Assembly (NCBI RefSeq): GCF_009739465.1
Contig: NZ_WHOM01000040.1
Location: forward strand, 278,608 to 342,607
DNA from: Streptomyces apocyni
Lineage (GTDB): Bacteria; Actinomycetota; Actinomycetes; Streptomycetales; Streptomycetaceae
Direction: 5' to 3'
DNA: 64,000 bases
A program made the translations under genes and the position numbers. Shown here piece by piece: positions 42,112 through 50,241 of the stretch (its first letter is position 1; every line of letters begins with the position of its first letter). The notes under the pieces were generated by a model, which did not search any database, was not told where the DNA came from, and saw only the letters and a program-made list of their open reading frames with translations.

Positions 42112-42600
42112 TCACGGGTCGAACTGGCGGTTCGGGCTATGTGTTCGGTGCCGGATTGGCTGATCTGAGCGCGCACTGGCCGTGAGCAGAGCGGCGCTCA
42201 CGGCGAGGATCGCTGGGAACGCGGTGAGCGAGCCGGGGAACTCGCTGCTCGCGTAGGTGGTGCCGTCATCGAGGACGCATTCGAACTGCAAGGGCAGATG
42301 CGAGACCCGGTAGCTGGCAATGCGCGAGATGTCGCCGTCGGGCGCGTCCGCGCGGCACGAAGGTGAAGGGGAGGACCCGGCCCCGTGACTGGACTCGTTC
42401 ACCGCGACCTCAAGCCAGAACACGCCCGTGAAGTAGACGGCCGCGGCCAGGCAAGCGGCCAGCATCGCCAACCGGCGCCGGAGGTGCGCCGTCCACGGGC
42501 GGGGACGGCCTGGTAGCGCCAAGGCAAGGAGGGCGCAGAGAGCGACGAGCACGCCGATGGCCGCAGTCCCACCCAGGGCGAGAGCCAGTAGACCAAGCAT
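42112..42600 (-). CDS. Hypothetical membrane protein between duplicated DUF397 genes
   Basis: Protein of 162 residues. Two N-terminal helices (LLALALGGTAAIGVLVALCALLAL; LAMLAACLAAAVYFTGVFWL), an extracytoplasmic loop of about 60 residues with two Cys (SPSCRADAPDG; FECVLDDGTTY), then one helix (LTAFPAILAVSAALLTA). No family recognised. ATG 42600 has a purine-rich GGGGGATGGG upstream. It is inserted between the intact XRE-DUF397 pair and the duplicated DUF397 copy. Confidence 0.6.
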   Translation of the reverse strand: MLGLLALALGGTAAIGVLVALCALLALALPGRPRPWTAHLRRRLAMLAACLAAAVYFTGVFWLEVAVNESSHGAGSSPSPSCRADAPDGDISRIASYRVSHLPLQFECVLDDGTTYASSEFPGSLTAFPAILAVSAALLTASARSDQPIRHRTHSPNRQFDP

Positions 42601-42757
42601 CGTCCCATCCCCCAGTACTGGACCACGTCAGGCTATTACGTGGATCGCGCTACCCGTCACATGGGCGTGCTTTCCGTAGACGCCCCTCTGGGCCGGTGCC
42701 CAGGCGAGGGGCGGGCTTGGCTTCGCATCGGTGTTGGCGGTCCCTGTTGCGGGCGGG

Positions 42758-42949
42758 CTACAGCAGGTGGTCGGCCTTTCCGGCCTTGATGTCGCGGATC
42801 AGGGTGCGGAGGGCTTCGTGGGTGTCGGTGAGGTGGCGGTCCTCTTGTCCGGCTACGGCGATGTAGCCGTTGCCGTCGTCGTCGGTCCCGAGCCGGAAGC
42901 AGTTGTTGCCTTCGCCGCAGAACGGTTCTTCCCAAGTGATGCTGGTCAT
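42758..42949 (-). CDS. DUF397-type small protein, partner of XRE regulator
   Basis: Protein of 63 residues, MTSITWEEPFCGEGNNCFRL..., 11 bases downstream of the XRE/DUF5753 gene. This is the standard Streptomyces pair (as in whiJ-like loci) in which a small acidic DUF397 protein antagonises or modulates the DNA-binding partner. ATG 42949 follows GAGGAGG. The GEGNNCFRL segment is the DUF397 hallmark. It differs from the second copy at only a few residues. Confidence 0.85.
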   Translation of the reverse strand: MTSITWEEPFCGEGNNCFRLGTDDDGNGYIAVAGQEDRHLTDTHEALRTLIRDIKAGKADHLL

Positions 42950-42960
42950 GGTGGCCTCCT

Positions 42961-43812
42961 CTAAAGCGTGCGGGCGAGCTTGTGGATGAAGTCCCGCGAT
43001 GCCTTGGGCGAGAGCGACGCCTTCTCCATCCACCCCAGGTGGGCTTGGTACTTGGTGAGTTGTGCTTCGGCGTGAGTGAACTCCGGGCCGTGGGCCGAGT
43101 CCAGTTGCACAGTGTCCAGTTGCGGGACAACCCCGTCGGCGTACAGGAGGGCGTGCCCGGCTCCAGGAAATCCGTCGACTTCGGCGGAGATGACCCGCAC
43201 GTCGGTGGTGTCGCGCTCGGTGGCCGCGCAGAGGTGGTTGAGCTGCTGCCGCATCACGTCAGGCCCGCCGAAGCGCATGTACAGGGCGGTCTCGTGGACG
43301 TACGCGACGTACGGCAACGGGTTCGGTCGCGTGAAGACCTGCTGGCGCTCCATTCGGTGGGCCACGCGCAGTTCGACTTCGAGTCGGGTCAGGGGCGGCA
43401 GGACGGAGCTGAAGACGGCTCGGGCGTACTCCTCGGTCTGCAAGAGACCCGGAACATGGGCGACTTGGGCGGTGCGGACCCGCGCGGCGTGCCACTCCAG
43501 CTCGGCGATGTCCAGGAGCCCGGCCGACAGGGTGCCTCGTTGGTCCTCCCACCAGCCGCGTTCCCGGCTCGCCGCCATGGCCACCAGTGCTTCGACGTAA
43601 CACTCGTCGGTGCAGCTGAAGTTGGAGGCCAGCGTACGGATTCGCTCAGGTGAGATCGGGCGGATGCCGGACTCCATGTTGGAGAGCCTGGTCCGGTCGA
43701 CGCCCAGGAGGCCAGCGGCGTACTCGGTCGTCGCGTCGGCCGCGAGGCGCATCTTGCGGAGCTCGGCGCCGATCCGTTTCTGGCGTGCGGTGGGCGTGCT
43801 TCTGGTCGCCAT
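42961..43812 (-). CDS. XRE-family regulator with DUF5753 domain
   Basis: Protein of 283 residues. The N-terminal Xre helix-turn-helix (RIGAELRKMRLAADATTEYAAGLLGVDRTRLSNMESG) precedes a DUF5753 domain (ELEWHAARVRTAQVAHVPGLLQTEEYARAV; RMERQQVF; TALYMRFGGPDVMRQQL). The domain content and the DUF397 gene 11 bases downstream make it a WhiJ/AbaA-like developmental or stress regulator. Divergent from an anti-sigma-like ATPase gene, a frequent three-gene arrangement. Confidence 0.92.
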   Translation of the reverse strand: MATRSTPTARQKRIGAELRKMRLAADATTEYAAGLLGVDRTRLSNMESGIRPISPERIRTLASNFSCTDECYVEALVAMAASRERGWWEDQRGTLSAGLLDIAELEWHAARVRTAQVAHVPGLLQTEEYARAVFSSVLPPLTRLEVELRVAHRMERQQVFTRPNPLPYVAYVHETALYMRFGGPDVMRQQLNHLCAATERDTTDVRVISAEVDGFPGAGHALLYADGVVPQLDTVQLDSAHGPEFTHAEAQLTKYQAHLGWMEKASLSPKASRDFIHKLARTL

Positions 43813-44120
43813 GCTGACCCTTCGTGTGCGGTGGTGGGCTCAGTCTGCCGCTGCGAGTCTCACCGGTCCATCCTCGGTGGGGGTAATTATCTCCGGAGGT
43901 GTGGACACTGTGACTCTCCGCGCTCTACGGTGAGTAACGCAACGCTCACGCATCCAGTGACCGGAAGCGCATCGCGCGAGCCTGCCCGGAACCTCTCTCC
44001 CCGGGAGGGGCGGGCCCGCGCCGGGGAGACAGGCACACCGACCACCACCACATCACCACCGTCCTCACCATCACCGCGTGGGCGAACCCTCAACAACCCC
44101 TCACCCCACGGGAGTCTGCC
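43813..44120. other. Divergent regulatory region upstream of XRE and anti-sigma-like genes
   Basis: 308 bp with promoters for both flanking genes expected. The region 43885-43925 (GGTAATTATCTCCGG, then GACACTGTGACTC) is the most AT-rich and a likely promoter/operator zone. The half next to the ATPase gene is a monotone CA-rich tract (ACCACCACCACATCACCACC) with no gene. No RNA gene seen. Confidence 0.4.
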
Positions 44121-44654
44121 GTGTTCACCACCCCCACCCCCTTTCCGCTCACCCTCGCCCCCAGCCCCGGCGTGACCGGCGCGCCCGTCCCCTGTCCGCC
44201 GCCCCCGCCCGACTCCTCCACCCCCACCCCCGAAACCCTCGCCTACAGCCTCACCCTCCCCGCAGCCCTCGCCACCCCCGCCCTCGCCCGAACCTGCGCC
44301 CGCGCCCTCCTCCAGGCCCACGGCCTGGAGGACCTCACCGCACCCGCCGTCCAGGCCATCGGCGAACTCACCGCCACCGCCTGCAGGTTCACCACCCACA
44401 GCACCGAGATCTACCTCTCCCTCCGCTACCGCGACGACGCACTCCGCATCACCGTCTACGACGACCACCCCACCCACACCAACCCCCGCCTCGCCGACCA
44501 CTGCCAGGCCCGCCGCCGCTCCCAACTCCGCCTCCTCGGCTGCCTCGTCCGCACCTGCGCGGGCAACTGGGGCTACGCCCCCGCCCCACCCCCCACCACC
44601 GGAACCCGCATGTGGGCGACCCTCCCCCACACCCCCACCTACACCGCCGCCTGA
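44121..44654 (+). CDS. Anti-sigma-factor-like ATP-binding protein (RsbW/SpoIIAB family)
   Basis: Protein of 177 residues. After a Pro-rich first 40 residues comes a HATPase_c_2 domain: AVQAIGELTATACRFT is the N-box and LRITVYDDHPTHTNPRL the G1-like motif. Both are degenerate, as is usual in the XRE/DUF397-associated group. These proteins bind ATP and, in the canonical case, hold a sigma factor. The partner is unknown here. GTG 44121 follows GGGAG. Divergent from the XRE regulator. Confidence 0.78.
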   Translation: MFTTPTPFPLTLAPSPGVTGAPVPCPPPPPDSSTPTPETLAYSLTLPAALATPALARTCARALLQAHGLEDLTAPAVQAIGELTATACRFTTHSTEIYLSLRYRDDALRITVYDDHPTHTNPRLADHCQARRRSQLRLLGCLVRTCAGNWGYAPAPPPTTGTRMWATLPHTPTYTAA

Positions 44655-44672
44655 CGGCCCCCAACGCCGAAG

Positions 44673-44703
44673 GCCGGGACGCGAATCGCTCACGGCCCGG
44701 CCC
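44673..44703 (+). terminator. Terminator hairpin
   Basis: 10 bp stem with one mismatch (44673-44682 with 44694-44703), starting 18 bases after the stop of the anti-sigma-like gene. Same type as the hairpin at 39870. Confidence 0.6.
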
Positions 44704-44875
44704 GGTCCCCGCCCACGTACCGACGTCACGCCCAGGGCGACATCCCTACAGCGCATGCGCATGGCCGACGGACGACCAACCCTCGTCCTGCTGCGTATCA
44801 CGGGAGGTCCGTACGTATCGGGCGCGATCATCTCCCTGACCTGGAGGCGAGGTACCGACCACAAGCGGATTCAAC

Positions 44876-45281
44876 GTGCGTGAGAGCATCACGCGCCGCT
44901 TATCGCTGGGCGGAACCGCCGCCGTCGCCAGCGCGGCCCTGCTCGCCACCGTGGCTCCCAGCGCCATGGCTGGCGAGCGCACTCGGGGGGACGGGGACAC
45001 CACTGCCGTGGCCATCGCGGCTGAGTCGCAGGCTCCAGCACTCACTCCGGAGCAGCGTCAGTTCATCGAGGCGGAGATGGGCCCGGAGGCTCTCGCTGAG
45101 CTCCAGAAGGCCATGAGCCAGAATCCCTCCGGAGGTATATCCAGGCCCGTGCGTTCCCGATCGCCGCGGCTGGCACCGGCGCTGCCGCATGGCGCGCGAA
45201 GGGGGCGCTGGCCAGCCGGGCCGGGGGAAGAACAAGGCCATCAACATGGTGATCGCCTCCATCATCAAGTACGCCCGTTAG
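44876..45281 (+). pseudogene. Secreted peptide gene, apparently frameshifted twice; bacteriocin-like candidate
   Basis: GTG 44876 opens a frame with a signal peptide (RRLSLGGTAAVASAALLATVAPSAMA) and a helical acidic segment (LTPEQRQFIEAEMGPEALAELQKAMSQN). From about 45131 that frame becomes Arg/Pro/His-rich. The +2 frame then reads YIQARAFPIAAAGTGAAAW followed by RAKGALASRAG. After a G5 run (45223-45227) the next frame reads KNKAINMVIASIIKYAR and stops at 45281. Both shifts are explained by one missing base in a G-rich run. The rebuilt product is an exported peptide with a hydrophobic and a cationic amphipathic part. A TTA Leu codon at 44900 suggests bldA (developmental) control. A small membrane protein gene follows after 33 bases. 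Could be real decay or a sequencing error. Confidence 0.5.
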
Positions 45282-45314
45282 GATCACCCGGCACGACGAG
45301 CGCATGGGGTAAGC

Positions 45315-45680
45315 ATGGCCTACATGTTCATTTTCGGCTGCTTCCTCCTCCTGGGCGTGGTCAGTTCGCTGGCTGCTCGCGTGGGGTACCGGGGTGCGGT
45401 GTGCGACAGGTCCGACGGGTACGAGGTCCCCGGGGAAGTGAAGTCCGACCCCGCCCTGCGGAAGCGGGCGAACAGCCTGGTGGCCTTCTGGTGCGCCGGA
45501 GCCGCAGCACTCAGCTTCGCTCCGCTGGTCCCGATCGGGAGCGTCATCCTGAGCGGTGGCGGTAAGTCGGTCTCCACCTGGGGGCTCGTGGGCCTCGCGC
45601 TCTATGGCCTGGTCGTAGTGACGGTAGGGGCCTACCCGTTCGAGAAGATCAAGCATCTCGGCGACTCCACCGAAGGCTGA
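45315..45680 (+). CDS. Small membrane protein, possible immunity or partner protein
   Basis: Protein of 121 residues with three membrane segments (MFIFGCFLLLGVVSSLAARV; SLVAFWCAGAAALSFAPLVP; LVGLALYGLVVVTVGAYPF). No family recognised. It starts 33 bases after the rebuilt end of the secreted peptide gene on the same strand. This peptide-plus-membrane-protein layout is common for bacteriocins and their immunity proteins, but nothing in the sequence proves that role. Confidence 0.6.
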   Translation: MAYMFIFGCFLLLGVVSSLAARVGYRGAVCDRSDGYEVPGEVKSDPALRKRANSLVAFWCAGAAALSFAPLVPIGSVILSGGGKSVSTWGLVGLALYGLVVVTVGAYPFEKIKHLGDSTEG

Positions 45681-46106
45681 ACAACGTTGCCCCAGGGCTT
45701 GGCCGCCCTGGGACATCTCCGCCCCATACGGGAGCCGCGGCGACGAGCTCACCCAGGAGCAGCGGGCAACCGATCGCTGAGCGGGCTCGGCTCAGGCGGA
45801 CCGGCAGCACGTTGCGTACAGGTCAGACGCCCACGCACCGCACGGTGTCGCCGCAGAGTTCGAGTCCGCCCCTGCGGCGGCGTTCCGGGGAGCACGGGGT
45901 GAGGCGACGACCAGGCTCGACGGCCTGGGCGAGGCCGCCAAGCTGGACCACCGCACGTACGGCAAGGGCAGGTCGCGCCCAGGCCAGGTGCCCACGCTCC
46001 TGGACCGATGCGGGCCAGGGCGGAGCCCGTGCGCTCGTCCCGCACGCAGGCAAAACGGAGCGGGCCGCTCTGGGAGAGATCCCCAGGGCAGCCCGCGATC
46101 GCTGTG
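45681..46106. other. Intergenic region with a possible decayed gene fragment
   Basis: 426 bp between convergent genes. In one plus-strand frame (about 45828-45985) it reads like real protein (HGVAAEFESAPAAAF, then RLDGLGEAAKLDHRTYGKG) reminiscent of actinobacterial secreted or lipoprotein C-termini. It has no start, no upstream domain and soon turns to non-coding composition. I consider it a gene remnant at best. Confidence 0.3.
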
Positions 46107-46577
46107 TCAGGTCAGGAGGACGGCCTGCTCGTGTCCGAGGTAGGGGCGCCGGTGTCGGAGCCCCTCGCCGGCGTTGTCCGGGACGACCCACCACGCGCCG
46201 TCGCCCTCGCTGAGCTGGATGTACTCCGCGTAGGGGTCCCCGCTGGTGCTGCCGCCGAGGCGCACCGAGGCGAATTTCGGACTGACGTCCTGCTTGACGT
46301 CGACGACCTTCAGTTGGACGTCGTCACCGAGGGAGCCGACCAGGCGCTTCGCCTTCTTGGTGCGGCTGTCCTTGGAATGCTGGGGGGCGTAGAGATCCCG
46401 CAGCGCCTTCTCGTCCTTCTCGTTGACCGCCTTGACGTACGCGACCGCCGCCGCGCGCGGCGACTTCGCCCCGGAGGGGGCGTCGTCCCCGGAGGAGCAC
46501 GCGCCAACCAGGAGGGCACCGCCCAGCACCAGGGTCAGTGCAGCGGCGGCGCGGAGCCGCCCGGTCCGGTGAATCAC
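46107..46577 (-). CDS. Lipoprotein of the DUF4878/NTF2-like type
   Basis: Protein of 156 residues. Lipoprotein signal (AAALTLVLGGALLVGACSS, lipobox VGAC), then an NTF2-like domain of about 110 residues (AAAVAYVKAVNEKDEKALRDLYAP; GDGAWWVVPDNAG). Small secreted lipoproteins of this type are frequent in Streptomyces; role unknown. A degraded partial copy of its C-terminal coding DNA lies at 50242-50410. The next gene upstream encodes a lipoprotein of similar plan. Confidence 0.75.
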   Translation of the reverse strand: MIHRTGRLRAAAALTLVLGGALLVGACSSGDDAPSGAKSPRAAAVAYVKAVNEKDEKALRDLYAPQHSKDSRTKKAKRLVGSLGDDVQLKVVDVKQDVSPKFASVRLGGSTSGDPYAEYIQLSEGDGAWWVVPDNAGEGLRHRRPYLGHEQAVLLT

Positions 46578-46729
46578 GGGCCATTCTTCCTCTCGGTCAG
46601 ACGCGGTGCGCGTACCACTTGGCAGGATGCCCGTCGTGTGAGGCGACGTCGCCTCGTGAGCGCTCCGAACCTCGCGGGTTCGGAGCGCTCGTCAGGCTGA
46701 CCAGAGTGGAGACCCGTGGGGGCCCGGCC

Positions 46730-47167
46730 CTACCCCCGCTTGTCGGTGGATGAGGGGCTCTTGCCGTCCTCGCCGAAACCTGGTGCCTGCCCCAGCACGA
46801 TGACCCAATTGTCGTCGTCACGGGACATCTGGATGTACGTGCTGAAGGGTTTGCCCTGATGGTCGGTGGCGGTGACGTGGGTGCTTGCCACATTGGGCCC
46901 GAAGTCGTGTGACACGCGGACGCTCTCGATCTTCAGGTCCCGTCCGCTGTCGGCGGCGATGATCTCCTGGGCCTCTCTTGTGGCGCCCTGATGTCCAGTC
47001 GGGGCGAGCTTCGCGAGAGCGTCAACGTCACTGGCGTTCAGAGCCGCTACGTACGCCTTGGCAGTGTCCTGCTCCGTGCGGGAGCCAGTGGAGGTGTCGC
47101 CCTGGGAGCAGCCTGCAAGCAGAACACAGGCCCCCACCGCAGACAAGAGAAGAGACTTCTCCTTCAT
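46730..47167 (-). CDS. Lipoprotein of the DUF4878/NTF2-like type, downstream of amidase
   Basis: Protein of 145 residues from ATG 47167 (GGGAG upstream). Lipoprotein signal LLLSAVGACVLLAGCSQ (lipobox LAGC). The domain plan matches the neighbouring lipoprotein: TAKAYVAALNASDVDALAKLAP, then STYIQMSRDDDNWVIVLGQAPG. It starts 4 bases after the amidase stop and is probably co-expressed with it. A role in binding or restraining the secreted amidase is possible but only an inference. Confidence 0.75.
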   Translation of the reverse strand: MKEKSLLLSAVGACVLLAGCSQGDTSTGSRTEQDTAKAYVAALNASDVDALAKLAPTGHQGATREAQEIIAADSGRDLKIESVRVSHDFGPNVASTHVTATDHQGKPFSTYIQMSRDDDNWVIVLGQAPGFGEDGKSPSSTDKRG

Positions 47168-47171
47168 GGCC

Positions 47172-47976
47172 TTATCTCCCTTGGTGGAGGTCATGTGCGG
47201 TGTGCGTACCGTCCTTCTTCCAGTCCGCCTGGAGGACGTCGGCTTTGAGCAGCTTCCAGACGTTGTTGAGGGGCTTGGTCCGTTTGGAATGCTTGACTGC
47301 GAACCAGTACCAGTTCTCTGCCCCAGCCCAGGTATAGCTAGTCGTCCATGTCTTGCTTGCGTAGAACCATTTCTTGTTGCTCTTGCGGGATGAGAAGCTC
47401 CCGGATGTCATCTTCCACCCGCCGGCGCGCATAGCCTGCGAGATGAAATTGGTGCAGTCATTCCCGTATACGCGGTAGGAGGAATTGGACTTCTTCCAGT
47501 GCTTGTCCGCGTACGCGGCCATCTTGCCGTAGTTGTACGAGGCGTCGGCCTTTATCTCATGCGCCGACCCAGAACCGGGAGTGGTGTGAGCCGAAGGTTC
47601 CTTTCCGCCTTCGTCTTCCGAATCCGGCGCAGCCTCATTGATGGGCTCGGTGAGCTGTGTGGTCGGGGCGGGACCAGAGGGGTCGACCTCTGCCCTGATC
47701 GGCTAAGGAGGTGAAGTCGTCCTCCAGCTCTTCAGTCAGAGACCTCGTGACGTCGGTTGGTGCGGAGAGTACGCGACGTTTCGTGCCGACTGCGGTCACG
47801 GCGTCGGCGCGCTTTTGTAGATAAGTGTCCGCGATCTCCGCGAACTCTGCGACGTCAGAAGCCGATGGCCCCGCTACGGACTCTTCCGCCTGGGTGGCTG
47901 GAGCCGAGATGGCTGCGACTGTGAATGCCAGTGCTACGGCACCTATGGCCTGTAAGCGGAACATGCGTCTGGGCAT
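47172..47976 (-). pseudogene. Secreted amidase-domain protein (Amidase_6 type), single frameshift
   Basis: ATG 47976 (AAGGAAG upstream) starts a signal peptide (AIGAVALAFTVAAISAPATQA) and a helical part ending LEDDFTSLADQ. The frame then breaks. One base too many in the CCC run at 47693-47695 (plus strand) explains it. The next frame continues AEVDPSGPAPTTQLTEPINEAAP into the C-terminal domain with AAYADKHWKK, YGNDCTNFISQAMRAGGW and TWAGAENWYW. NDCTNFISQ is the catalytic-Cys motif of the Amidase_6 family of cell-wall or peptide amidases. A TTA codon just before the break (47704-47706) suggests bldA dependence. Either a recent pseudogene or a sequencing error; the two halves total about 268 residues. 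Confidence 0.8.
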
Positions 47977-48313
47977 GTGCTTCCTTCGGTGGACGAGCGG
48001 CTGGTTGTGATCGTGTCTACACGTGGTGATGTACGGACAGCCGTGTTGGTTCGTCGCTGTCTGAAAGCCATGGGCCACTTGACCTGATCAAGTTGCGGAG
48101 CGTGCGGTTCCGGTCGAGAAGGGAACCGTCCGGGAGATCGACCCAATGGTGGGTGGAGGCGGAGAAGGGGGCGCTGGTGTCGGTGTCAAAGCGACACAGC
48201 TCACGTGCTGTCCGGCGGTGACCAACCGGGTGCGCCCTGGTGCGCCCTGGTGCGACCTGGTGCTGGAGGGATATCCCGTTGTGGAGCCTGGGGTACGGCC
48301 GTAGGGTCCGGGC
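47977..48313. other. Intergenic region with three 10 bp tandem repeats
   Basis: 337 bp between the divergent amidase and YqeY-like genes. 48231-48260 holds TGCGCCCTGG twice and TGCGACCTGG once, followed by TGCTGG. One plus-strand frame (about 48094-48303) is open, but has no credible start and no recognisable motif. I do not call it. Confidence 0.4.
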
Positions 48314-48661
48314 ATGTCCCTACGTGTCCGTATGCGTCAAGCACTCCCGGAAGCGATGCGCGCCCGCGACAAGGCCGCGGTGAGCGCCCTGCGCGCGACG
48401 CTTGCCGCGCTGGACAACGCGGAGGCGGCGCCCGTGGGTGAAGCCGAGTCGCGCGGCGTGGCCCTCGAAGAGTCACCGGTCGGCGCCGGTGCCACCGAGG
48501 CGGCGCGACGTGAGCTGAGCGAGTGCGGTGTGGCGGAGATCGTGCGCGCCGAGGCCACCGAACGGCTGGACGCGGCACGGCAGTTGAGTTCGCCCGCGCA
48601 CGCTGATCGAGTCGCGCGGCTGCGCGCGGAGGCTGCCGTGCTGCTTCGTTTCCTCGACTGA
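48314..48661 (+). CDS. GatB/YqeY-domain protein (short form)
   Basis: Protein of 115 residues, MSLRVRMRQALPEAMRARDK and AVSALRATLAALDNAEA, matching the N-terminal half of YqeY/GatB-tail proteins, then an Ala/Glu-rich helical part (REEL-like EAARRELSECGVAEIVRAE). YqeY proteins are about 150 residues and related to the tRNA-binding tail of GatB; their role is unclear. No strong ribosome-binding site before ATG 48314. Confidence 0.75.
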   Translation: MSLRVRMRQALPEAMRARDKAAVSALRATLAALDNAEAAPVGEAESRGVALEESPVGAGATEAARRELSECGVAEIVRAEATERLDAARQLSSPAHADRVARLRAEAAVLLRFLD

Positions 48662-48729
48662 CGTGGACTGAAGTGGACTGAGGCGGTCTGATACCCCCTG
48701 CCCCGCCGTTCAAGATCGTCGGGTGCAGA

Positions 48730-49338
48730 ATGACGCGTATGTCGATGCCGATAGCAACAACGGTCGATGACGCTCCACTGGTTAGCCAGATCCTGGCCCG
48801 CGCCTTCGACGACGACCTGATGATGCGCTGGTTCTTCCCCGACGACGCCTCGCGCGAGGCCGCGTTGGGCCGCTACTTCAGCACCATCTTCGCCCGGCAG
48901 TACGTCCATCACGGCGTGTGCGAGCGCACCGACGACGCGGCGGCGTTCTGGGTACCCCCGGGGGCTGGGGACAAGGCCGTGCCCGACGCGGAGACCCTCC
49001 AGGAGCTTCAGAGCATCCTCGGCGAGCGGGCTCAGCTGTTCCGGGACACCGTGCAGGAGGCGGCCAAGCACGCACCGCAGGAACCGCACTGGTACCTCGC
49101 GGTCATCGGCGCCGACCCCGCCGTCCAGGGCCAGGGGCAAGGGGCCGCCCTGCTGCGCTCGGGACTGGCCAAGGCGGACGCGGCGGGTCTGCCCACGTAC
49201 CTGGAGTCCTCCAAGCCGTCCAACGTCCCCGTCTACGAGCACTTCGGCTTCACCGTGCTCGCGGAGGTACAACTGCCCGGAGGTGGCCCGACGGTGTGGG
49301 CGATGCGCCGCGCCCCGCACCGCCCGGCCGACGCGTAG
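48730..49338 (+). CDS. GNAT-family N-acetyltransferase
   Basis: Protein of 202 residues. ATTVDDAPLVSQILARAFDDD at the start, WYLAVIGADPAVQGQGQGAALL (acetyl-CoA loop QGxGxG/A) and LESSKPSNVPVYEHFGFTVL (C-terminal GNAT motif). Substrate unknown; this subgroup is common in actinobacteria and fungi. ATG 48730; a second Met follows 12 bases later. 68 bases downstream of the YqeY-like gene in the same direction. Confidence 0.9.
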   Translation: MTRMSMPIATTVDDAPLVSQILARAFDDDLMMRWFFPDDASREAALGRYFSTIFARQYVHHGVCERTDDAAAFWVPPGAGDKAVPDAETLQELQSILGERAQLFRDTVQEAAKHAPQEPHWYLAVIGADPAVQGQGQGAALLRSGLAKADAAGLPTYLESSKPSNVPVYEHFGFTVLAEVQLPGGGPTVWAMRRAPHRPADA

Positions 49339-49450
49339 GAGGCTGGCCCGGAGGGATCCGGCCGTCAGCCAGCTGCCGCCACCCGTATGGGGCTTGGCCG
49401 CCGGTCGTCCCGTGGCAGGTCCCTCAGGTATGGGTGGCGGTTGGCTTGGT

Positions 49451-49490
49451 CGTGTGTCCCGTACGGGGGATCGCCCGTACGGGACACACG
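49451..49490. terminator. Perfect 17 bp stem-loop (CCCGTACGGG family)
   Basis: CGTGTGTCCCGTACGGG at 49451-49467 pairs perfectly with 49474-49490 across a 6-base loop (GGATCG). The arms also contain the self-complementary CCCGTACGGG. It lies 113 bases after the GNAT stop. It may end that transcript, or be a member of a dispersed palindrome family (weaker copy at 41706-41747). Confidence 0.65.
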
Positions 49491-49553
49491 CGTGCATGCC
49501 GGACCGGACCGGGATCGGATATTCGGTGCTCCGCCCGTCCATGAGGACACAAG

Positions 49554-50132
49554 ATGGTGTGCATGACCTTGGCCACCCCCGTACTGCACACCGCTCGCCT
49601 GCGCCTGCGCCCCTTCACCGACGCCGACGCGGACCCCCTGTTCGCGCTGCACAGCGGCGCTTACGTGATGCGCTACTGGGACTCCCCGCCGTGGAAGGAG
49701 CGGGCCCGCGCCGATCGCTTCGTCGCGATGTGCCGGAAGATGGCGGACGAAGGCACCGGGGCGCGGGTGGCCATCGACCGTGCTTCTGACGGGGCCTTCG
49801 TCGGCTGGTGCGGTCTGACCAGCTGGGACCCGGTCTACCGCAGCGCATCGTTGGGCTACTGCCTCGACGATGCGCTGTGGGGCCACGGCTACGCGACCGA
49901 GGCCGCGCATGCCTTGCTGCGGTGGGCATTTACCACACTGGACCTGAATCGAGTCCAGGCCGAGACGGATACGCGCAACGGGGCATCTGCCCGGGTGCTG
50001 GAGAAGCTCGGATTCCTGCGTGAAGGGACGTTGCGGGAAGAGTGCGTCGTGAACGGCGAGGTATCCGACACCTGGGTGTTCGGGTTGATCAGGCGGGAGT
50101 GGCAACCGTCGGCCGTGCCAACGGGACCTTGA
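49554..50132 (+). CDS. GNAT acetyltransferase, RimJ/RimL-like
   Basis: Protein of 192 residues. LHTARLRLRPFTDADADPLF is the RimJ/RimL-type start. LGYCLDDALWGHGYATEAAHALLRWAF is the acetyl-CoA site, and RVQAETDTRNGASARVLEKLGFLREGTLRE the C-terminal motif. Family members acetylate N-terminal amino groups of ribosomal proteins or small amines. ATG 49554 has GAGGAC nine bases upstream; ATG 49563 is possible. Confidence 0.92.
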   Translation: MVCMTLATPVLHTARLRLRPFTDADADPLFALHSGAYVMRYWDSPPWKERARADRFVAMCRKMADEGTGARVAIDRASDGAFVGWCGLTSWDPVYRSASLGYCLDDALWGHGYATEAAHALLRWAFTTLDLNRVQAETDTRNGASARVLEKLGFLREGTLREECVVNGEVSDTWVFGLIRREWQPSAVPTGP

Positions 50133-50241
50133 TGCCGCACCGCCCCACTGGACTCCGCTACGGGCTACAGCGAGCGGTCGTCCTTTCCGGGCGTGACACG
50201 CAGGGGGCAGGGCGTGGCCGGAAGTGAGCTGGGCGACTTGA

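Noticed and set aside
45845..45875. GAGTTCGAGTCC resembling a tRNA T-loop
   Set aside because: No T-stem pairing, anticodon arm or acceptor stem can be formed around it.
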